A stretch of 6,719 bases of DNA from DATHYU01 sp033722675 (GTDB lineage: Bacteria; Actinomycetota; Acidimicrobiia; Spongiisociales; UBA11373): NCBI GenBank assembly GCA_033722675.1, contig JAWVYO010000117.1:1-6719 (forward strand), written 5' to 3'. Each line of letters begins with the position of its first letter. Within the stretch, counting starts at the first letter, position 1. Shown here one piece after another: positions 5,232 to 6,719 of this stretch. The translations under genes and the position numbers were made by a program. The notes under the pieces were generated by a model. That model saw nothing but the letters and a program-made list of their open reading frames with translations. It searched no databases and was not told where the DNA came from.

Positions 5232-5368
5232 GTGGGGCGGGGCTCGCCCGAGGAGGAGCGGTCGGCGGGCGATGCCGCCCTCCACGAGCCGTCGGGAGCG
5301 TGGACCCGGGGCTCGGGCGGCGCGGGTTCGTCACCGCGGACGTCGGGGACCGGTTCTCCGTCGTCGGA

Positions 5369-6700
5369 TCAGAGGCGCGTGGCGGCCAGCTCGGCGAGGG
5401 GGCTGCGGACGGTGCGCTCCAGGGTGATGTGACCGAACAGTGGTGTGCCCTTCAGCTTCTCCACCAGCGCCGCCGCCCCGCCCATCGGGGAGACGTAGGG
5501 GTTGTCGACCTGGCCGAAGTCGCCGCAGAGCACGACCTTCGAGTCGGAGCTCATGCGGGTGAGGATCACCTTCAGCGTCGACAGCTCGAGGTTCTGCGCC
5601 TCGTCGATGATCACGAACTCGCCGGTGATCGAGCGACCCCGCAGATAGGTGATCGCCGCCATCTCGAGCTCGTCGCGCTCGACGAGTTCCTCGACGGCGT
5701 CGCGGGCCGCCCGGGGCCCGCCGTCGGAGAAGAGCGCGAAGAGGTTGTCATGGACGGCCGCCATCCAGGGCGCCAGCTTCTCGTCGAGGTCACCGGGGAG
5801 GTAGCCGATCTCCTGGCGGCCCACCGCCACGAGGGGCCGGTAGACCGACACCTTCCGGTACCGCCGCGCCTCGATCACCTGCTCGAGACCGGCCGCAAGC
5901 GCCAGGAAGGTCTTGCCCGTGCCGGGCGGGCCCATGATCGACACCGCCGGGATGTCGGGGTCGAGGAGCAGGTCCAGGGCGAAGGCCTGGCGGAGGTTCT
6001 TGGACTCCATCCCGAAGGCCCGCCGCGAGCCCGGCACCCGGACGACCGTGGCCTCCGACTCCGCACTCGCCACCTGGGCCACTGCGGACTGGCCATCGGG
6101 AGCCCGGAGGACGACGTACTGATTCGTCAGGAGACCGGCGTGCCCGACGATCCCCTTGCCCTCGGCATAGAGCGCGTCGACGAACTCGTTCGTCACCGCC
6201 AGCTCCACGACCCCCGCATACGACTCGTCGACGGCGACGGTGTCGGCCCGGTAGTCCTGCACGGCCACACCGAGCTGCGCGCCCTTGATCCGGAGCGCTG
6301 CGTCCTTCGTGACGAGCACGCTCGAACCGCCGCCGTCGTCGAGGTTGAGGCAGACCGAGAGCAGGCGGTGGTCGGGCGTCGACGCGTCGAGGATCTCGGG
6401 GAGGCGGTCCGACCGGATCCCGTTGGGCTCGATGCGAAGCCGACCGCCCGTCGGAAGGTCGATGGCGTCTCGGAGGCCCCCGTGGCGGGAGGCGCCGTGG
6501 TCCTCGAGGAGCCGGATGGCACGCCGGGCGTTCGCCCCGACCTCGTCCATCCGGGTCTTCTTGCGGTCGAGTTCCTCGACGACGACGAGGGGGACGACCA
6601 CCTCGTGCTCCTCGAAGCGCAGGACGGCCGAGGGGTCGGCGAGCAGCACGCAGGTGTCGAGGACGTAGGTGCGGGGCCGCAGGTCGGTGGAGTCCACCAC
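5369..6700 (-). CDS. phoH2: PIN-PhoH fusion protein (PhoH2 type): RNase plus ATPase/RNA helicase
   Basis: The 443 residues comprise two domains. Residues 10-150 form a PIN nuclease with acidic residues Asp15 (YVLDTCVLL), Glu43 (VVVEELDRKK), Asp110 (STPDHRLLS) and Asp133 (VTKDAALRIKG), which should bind the catalytic metal. Residues about 235-440 are a PhoH ATPase with Walker A GPPGTGKT (257-264) and Walker B VIIDEAQ (363-369), followed by KVVLCGDFGQVDNP and a C-terminal HITLERTVRSPLAEL, close to M. tuberculosis Rv1095. Mycobacterial PhoH2 proteins unwind and cut RNA, and are paired in some species with a small upstream antitoxin gene (phoAT); that region is outside this window. GTG 6700 is taken as start, with a second GTG at 6697. 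The frame is still open to the window edge with no Shine-Dalgarno or TANNNT box visible, so the true start may lie beyond 6719. The PIN domain itself appears complete. Confidence 0.93.
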   Translation of the reverse strand: MVDSTDLRPRTYVLDTCVLLADPSAVLRFEEHEVVVPLVVVEELDRKKTRMDEVGANARRAIRLLEDHGASRHGGLRDAIDLPTGGRLRIEPNGIRSDRLPEILDASTPDHRLLSVCLNLDDGGGSSVLVTKDAALRIKGAQLGVAVQDYRADTVAVDESYAGVVELAVTNEFVDALYAEGKGIVGHAGLLTNQYVVLRAPDGQSAVAQVASAESEATVVRVPGSRRAFGMESKNLRQAFALDLLLDPDIPAVSIMGPPGTGKTFLALAAGLEQVIEARRYRKVSVYRPLVAVGRQEIGYLPGDLDEKLAPWMAAVHDNLFALFSDGGPRAARDAVEELVERDELEMAAITYLRGRSITGEFVIIDEAQNLELSTLKVILTRMSSDSKVVLCGDFGQVDNPYVSPMGGAAALVEKLKGTPLFGHITLERTVRSPLAELAATRL

Positions 6701-6719
6701 GCCACCGAGGCTCGCCGCC

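Noticed and set aside
3687..5285. Minus-strand open frame of 532 codons, longer than the MFS gene it overlaps
   Set aside because: It is an out-of-frame reading of the MFS gene, dominated by Arg, Gly, Pro and Ala without domains. The shorter frame has clear membrane helices.
5226..5310. GC-rich hairpin in the PhoH-MFS gap as an intrinsic terminator (stem GGGCG/CGCCC)
   Set aside because: The stem is only 5 bp and no T-run follows. Such short stems arise everywhere in this composition.
1..6719. tRNA, rRNA, CRISPR, insertion sequence or prophage signals
   Set aside because: I saw no direct repeat array, terminal inverted repeats, transposase motifs or tRNA-like clover-leaf on either strand. 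Coding density and codon bias are uniform.

Overview
The window comes from a very GC-rich chromosome (about 70% or more, with codon third positions almost all G or C). The gene set suggests an actinobacterium: a mec-cysO-cysM cluster, a PIN-PhoH (PhoH2-type) protein, and genes that appear to start directly at the 5' end of the transcript. The proteins resemble the Mycobacterium tuberculosis equivalents but differ enough that I infer a non-mycobacterial lineage. I cannot name the genus from sequence alone. I see no mobile elements, CRISPR arrays or RNA genes.

Layout, right to left, since all but one gene are on the minus strand. A PIN-PhoH gene (6700 to 5369, start close to the window edge) is followed by a 150-bp gap and a 12-helix MFS transporter (5218 to 3896). 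The MFS tail overlaps by 43 bp the tail of a small plus-strand gene (3720 to 3938) whose product resembles the DUF4342 type. Divergent from that small gene, 42 bp away, is a zinc-dependent medium-chain alcohol dehydrogenase (3677 to 2652). Downstream of it lies a compact sulfur-transfer cluster: mec (2608 to 2201), cysO (2204 to 1923), cysM (1926 to 994) and a rhodanese-ThiF E1-like enzyme (938 to beyond base 1). The first three overlap by 4 nt each.

The last four genes make up the known actinobacterial protein-carrier route to cysteine. The E1-like enzyme adenylates the C-terminal Gly-Gly of the ubiquitin-like protein CysO and converts it to a thiocarboxylate. CysM joins this sulfur to O-phosphoserine, giving a CysO-Cys adduct. 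The JAMM metallopeptidase Mec then clips off cysteine and regenerates CysO. Here the activating enzyme sits in the same cluster, whereas in M. tuberculosis it is encoded at a distant locus.

Points for a second look: CysO ends in Gly-Gly-Ser-Val rather than a free Gly-Gly, so it may need trimming before activation. cysM has no ATG, GTG or TTG near its natural N-terminus and appears to start at CTG in a CTGA overlap, with its Shine-Dalgarno sequence made from the two glycine codons of CysO. The E1-like enzyme carries its rhodanese domain at the N-terminus, opposite to mycobacterial MoeZ. Four genes have a TANNNT box 6 or 7 nt before the start codon and no Shine-Dalgarno, as expected of leaderless transcripts.
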